Assembly: GCF_964275005.1 (NCBI RefSeq)
Contig: NC_092703.1
Span: 1-64,000, forward strand
Direction: 5' to 3'
From: Diadema setosum
Lineage: Eukaryota; Echinodermata; Echinoidea; Diadematoida; Diadematidae
DNA: 64,000 nt
This document shows positions 61,101 through 64,000 of this stretch, piece by piece. Numbering within the stretch: the stretch's first letter is position 1; the number at the start of each line of letters is the position of its first letter. A program made the position numbers and the translations under genes. Under the pieces are notes generated by a model. The model had not been told where the DNA came from, ran no database searches, and saw only the letters and a program-made list of their open reading frames with translations.

Positions 61101-64000
61101 TCCAAAGTCTAAGGATTTTCTCATGTTCTATGACATCTTTTTACATGGCTACATACCAGAAAATAAGATGAGATTATTTCTCTTCTTGATTTTAATTTTC
61201 TATGGTGATGTTGAATGTTTTAACAAAATTGCGGGAAAATTGTAAGAATACACACAATTAACATAGTGTTGGACCTTGCTACCTGAAGATATTGTAAGAT
61301 TCACATGTCCTGTTTCTGTGCTGGTTTTCAAACCTTAACGTAAGCCTAACTGTCTTTCACTATCAGATGACCACTTCTTTAGGCAGTTTTCACAAATGTA
61401 GTGTGACACGTTTTCTCTTCACTGTCGTTGTCCTGATCAATATGACATGACTTTGAATTTGGAGTTAATGCCAGCCATACCAGTAATGGAATTTGAAAGA
61501 AAAACATGCTAGTGATCTTTTGCTTTGTAAAGGTTTTTTCATGTTGTCACTGCTTAATCATCTTATTGCATTTTCACAAATGCTTTGGGGATCATATGAT
61601 ATGCAGGTCGTTTAGTTGTGACAAGGTACAATGTGCATGCATATTGTTTGTTAAAGATAATAAAAAGTTTTGGTACCTCAAAAGTTTCCCTGAATTTCCG
61701 TGTTTCAGGTTAAAGTACCTTTCAAATAACTAACACTGTGAGACTTACTCGCCCCAAAGTGCTCTCACTTCTTAGTAATCATGCAAATAACTGTGACCAG
61801 CAGCCCCATACGCATGGCGACCAGCAGCCCCATACGCATAGCGTAATGGGGCTTCGCATTGTAGCATTCAGGATCATGACAGATTTAGTATCGCGGGTAA
61901 ATATCAACTTAAAATCAAAAAAATTCTTCAATTTGAAGACTTACCAATTAAGCTGAGGTCTTGAAAACAGGCTTTGGGCAACGTTTGGTTCTGCCAATAG
62001 TCCCTTTCTGTTTGAATTGATGACTGAATGTGACTCTGTCGAGAGGACCTTGGGAGAGCTACATACACTGATTACTACGGCCAGCGCATACGCACACATC
62101 ACATGCGAACAAATTTCAAATCCACGAACGGATAAGATGTTTGTGTGCGCATGCGCTGGCCGTCAATTCAGTGTAGCTCTCCCAAGGTCCTCTCGACCGA
62201 GTCACATTCAGTCATCAATTTGAACAGAAAGGGACTATTAGCAGAACCAAACGTTGCTCGAAGCCTGTTTTCAAGACTTCAACTTAATTGGTAAGTCTTC
62301 AAATTGAAGAATTTTTTGGATTTTAAGTTGATATTTACCTGCGATACTAAATCTGTCATGATCCTGTAAGCTACAATGCGAAGCCCCATTTAGCTATGCG
62401 TATGGGGCTGCTGGTCGCAGTTAGCTACTCAGTATGCGTATGGGGCTGCACGCTGCTGGTCGCAGTTATCATGCAATATTGGTTTCGTACAATACGTGTG
62501 CTACCTCGCCGCCGTACGGCTCTGGTACGAAACCATCATTGCATGATTACTAAGACATGAGAGCACTTTGGGGCGAGTAAGTCTCACAGTGTTAGTTATA
62601 TGAAAGGTACTTTAACCTGAAACACAAACTAAGACGAGGAAATTTAGGGAAACTTTTGAGGTAACACCAAAACTTTATATTATCTTTAAAGATAAATCAA
62701 ATGATACCCAGCATCTGGCTGTTCCCCATGAATGAAAATTGTTTATATAAATTTGTTACAAATGAAACATGTTTACTTCTGAAATCGTATGATATCCCAT
62801 CTGTTTGTAGGTGACTAGTAATGAAGTGTTCATATTAATGTATATATGTTCCTCCAACATTGTGTACCCTTTAATGGTCAAAGTTGAGACATACAGTGTA
62901 GCAACATTTCTTCTCTTGGGAAGAGTGCAAGTGTACACAAAGCTGGTAGGTCACAACTCTAGCATATCAACATCTAGAAGACTTCAAACCCACCCTTCTG
63001 AGAAAATGGAAATAAGTGTCTTACCCCATCTTTGTTGGACTTTTCTGAGTTCTTCTTATCCTCCTCTGCTGGGGCAGATTCTGCCTGCTGTTTTTTCTGT
63101 AATAAGTACAAAGTGACAACCACAAAAGTTTGATGTCAACAGTAGCATTCACTTTCTCATTCAATGTTCATATTGGGAAAAACTAAGGCTAGTATGAGTT
63201 TTCATGTAGGTCTCAATCACTCTCTGTGTGCTTAAGTCTTCCTTATATCGTGACGATACATTTGGGATGGAGCATAAACATTAAAGAATAGATAAAAACC
63301 TTATAGCCTGTTGACATGGCTTTAGGGCTTTTGTATGTATGGTAGTGAGAGTCCTAAACACCAGCATTAACATCCATATGTGAAAATCTTTTATTCAACA
63401 ATCAGCTCTAAGATAAATCACTGTGATATATAAAGGCAAAGAACTCTGCACACACTAACCTCAGTGACGTCTCAATGTCTCAAAAAAAAAAAAAAAATCA
63501 ATATGGTGAGAAGTGCCTAAAGGATCCCTTACTACTTACACACTGTACAAACTTCCAATATTGAGGACATGTTATGCTGTCCTGGCATCACAGAGATCAA
63601 ACTATGAAATACCCGATACTGGAGAACAAATCTTTACATCTACAGGTTGAGATTTCAGAGTGTCAGAATTCACTTGATGACATAAATCATTCCTAAAACT
63701 CTCATAGATCATATCAACTCATATCAAAAGTGGAGAATTCAGCAATGTGTTGATGTGAAACCATTGCAAAGTTTCACATTAATGTGTTTGTAAAGTTCTT
63801 GTTTCCTCTTGACTCTCACTTGGTCCAGCTCAGCCTGTAGTCGCTCTGCTTCCTCATCAGTCAATTCCTGGATCTTTGGCTCCTCTTTTATCTTTGCCTC
63901 TGCTGCCAGCTTGGCTGCCTTCTCCTTGGCCTGACGCTCTTCCCTGGCCTTCATTGCAGCAGCAGCTTCTTCCTCCTTCTTCTTCTTGGCCTCAGTAGCA
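56617..64000 (-). CDS. NUDC: Nuclear distribution protein C, 7 visible exons, N-terminus beyond the window
   Basis: NUDC is a cytoplasmic co-chaperone (HSP90, LIS1) that supports dynein function, mitosis and cytokinesis (family knowledge). Exons on the minus strand: 63820-64000 (partial), 63025-63096, 60879-60992, 60033-60221, 58519-58602, 57780-57898, 56617-56668. Junctions are GT-AG and phases agree, giving 269 residues plus TGA. Order seen: Lys/Glu/Ala coiled coil; the conserved [10 protein letters not shown] motif; an acidic [11 protein letters not shown] linker; a CS domain from NYRWTQTL through [25 protein letters not shown] and [21 protein letters not shown]; then [21 protein letters not shown] and the C-terminus [17 protein letters not shown]. 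Vertebrate NUDC is about 331 aa, so the N-terminal helical part is off the right edge. It is convergent with ORC3. Confidence 0.96.
56669..57779 (-). other. NUDC intron with inverted repeats
   Basis: Two inverted-repeat pieces: 56845-57136 (TGGGTTACTCAAAT / ATTTGACTAACCCA) and 57131-57344 (GGGAGACTATAAGTCC / GGACTTATAACCTCCC, GAAATGCTATT / AATAGCATTTC). Otherwise unrecognised. Confidence 0.55.
57780..57898 (-). CDS. NUDC: NUDC exon, MMYDQRQK helix
   Basis: Encodes [39 protein letters not shown], the conserved C-terminal helices after the CS domain. Acceptor TACAG, donor GTAAGA, outgoing phase 2. Confidence 0.95.
57899..58518 (-). other. NUDC intron with (CA)n tract
   Basis: A (CA)n microsatellite at 58161-58190; nothing else recognisable. 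Confidence 0.65.
58519..58602 (-). CDS. NUDC: NUDC exon, end of CS domain
   Basis: 28 residues [20 protein letters not shown] plus KVNPENSK, essentially identical to vertebrate NUDC. Acceptor GCAG, donor GTAGCA. Confidence 0.96.
58712..59104. mobile_element. Foldback element, 0.39 kb
   Basis: Nearly the whole element is an inverted repeat: TTAAAGGAACTGTAC outer end pairs with GTACACACCCTTTAA, and ATTTGATGAAAATTGGTTTT with AAAACCGATTTTCATCAAAT, around a short loop near 58900. Confidence 0.75.
59153..59363. mobile_element. CTGTAAA-type MITE
   Basis: Ends TACTGTAAAGTGAAAAAAAT and GCAAACACTTCTGGTTTTACAGTA. TTTTGCAAATC/TTCGCAAA interior, like 49584-49800. Confidence 0.55.
60033..60221 (-). CDS. 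NUDC: NUDC exon, core of CS domain
   Basis: 63 residues [20 protein letters not shown]...RAGLKG...[29 protein letters not shown], the beta-sandwich core of the p23-like CS domain. Donor GTGAGT. The family's usual LAVPF is replaced by VHIPMP. Confidence 0.96.
60426..60609. mobile_element. Pogo-like MITE (CAGGGCACTCCCATT)
   Basis: Inverted ends CAGGGCACTCCCATTACAAC / GCTATAACAGGAGTTCACTG, TA flanks, 184 bp. Internal match to 49411-49583 (GAACACGGTTATAAC, GAAGACTTCGCTA). Confidence 0.75.
60879..60992 (-). CDS. NUDC: NUDC exon, acidic linker and start of CS domain
   Basis: 38 residues [20 protein letters not shown] then [18 protein letters not shown] (vertebrate [18 protein letters not shown]). 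Acceptor TTTCAG, donor GTTTGT. Confidence 0.95.
60993..63024 (-). other. NUDC intron with a kilobase palindrome
   Basis: Half of this intron is the inverted repeat at 61651-62690; 61000-61640 and 62700-63020 show nothing recognisable. Confidence 0.65.
61651..62690. repeat. Kilobase-scale palindrome (long inverted repeat)
   Basis: Arms pair over their whole length around about 62115: TTAAAGATAATA / TATTATCTTTAA at the tips, GTGAGACTTACTCGCCCCAA / TTGGGGCGAGTAAGTCTCAC, AATTCTTCAATTTGAAGACT / AGTCTTCAAATTGAAGAATT and CGAGAGGACCTTGGGAGAGC / GCTCTCCCAAGGTCCTCTCG. The right arm has about 110 extra bp (near 62410-62540) including a small inner hairpin TTTCGTAC/GTACGAAA. Probably a foldback transposon or a recent inverted duplication. 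Confidence 0.85.
63025..63096 (-). CDS. NUDC: NUDC exon, charged linker
   Basis: 24 residues [20 protein letters not shown]..., phase 0 at both ends, between DQ and the acidic SDDDEE segment. Acceptor TTACAG, donor GTAAGA. Low-complexity linker, assigned by position and splice phase. Confidence 0.85.
63097..63819 (-). other. NUDC intron, nothing recognised
   Basis: AT-rich; an A-run at 63482-63496; no repeat or exon recognised. Confidence 0.6.
63820..64000 (-). CDS. NUDC: NUDC exon, partial at window edge
   Basis: 60 codons visible: an alanine/lysine/glutamate-rich coiled coil ([20 protein letters not shown] onward) ending in [16 protein letters not shown], the motif just before the acidic linker. 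Donor CAA|GTGAGA. The reading frame is still open at position 64000. Confidence 0.93.

Overview
The window is eukaryotic nuclear DNA from an animal. It holds two split, conserved single-copy genes that converge on each other, embedded in a dense mix of transposon-derived repeats. The proteins are clearly metazoan. The repeat styles (short hairpin-ended elements with GTCCGTCC microsatellites, AGGTCA-rich units, many small TIR elements) are what I associate with marine invertebrate genomes. An echinoderm-like deuterostome is my best guess, but the sequence alone does not fix the species.

Gene 1 (plus strand, 3565-45564) is ORC3, origin recognition complex subunit 3. Fifteen exons can be placed. 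They join to 2043 nt, exactly 681 codons including the stop, with matching phases at every junction; the N-terminal exon(s) are not seen and probably lie upstream. Gene 2 (minus strand, 56617 to beyond 64000) is NUDC, the nuclear distribution/dynein co-factor with a CS (p23-like) domain. Seven exons are placed, giving 269 residues plus stop; the N-terminus is beyond the right edge. About 11 kb of repeat-rich spacer (45565-56616) separates the two 3' ends.

The rest is introns and spacer. The ORC3 intron after the eighth visible exon carries a 6.2-kb minisatellite of about 160 units of 38 bp; every unit begins GT and ends with a pyrimidine tract plus ACAG, like a head-to-tail array of miniature introns. 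A smaller 34-bp array does something similar at the donor of the first visible exon. At least five families of elements share one architecture that resembles non-autonomous Helentron-type elements: a 5' hairpin, a GTCCGTCC-like tract, tandem 150-340 bp units, an inverted half of the 5' stem, a small 3' hairpin and usually TTCTAG|T. They lie at 6034-7401, 12132-13221, 13674-15060 (inverted copies at 34752-36103 and 50567-51897), 15214-15844, and 15969-17091 / 37619-38937. A 2.5-kb DNA element with perfect 29-bp TIRs and ATAA target duplications sits inside a LINE 3' end (29008-32127). Many MITEs (pogo-like TA-flanked, hAT-like, and two TGTGAC-ended families), long inverted repeats (17613-18524, 58712-59104, 61651-62690) and tRNA-derived SINE copies fill the remainder.

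No bacterial-style operon, CRISPR array or novel multi-gene system is present. The unusual material is in the repeats, above all the splice-signal minisatellites.
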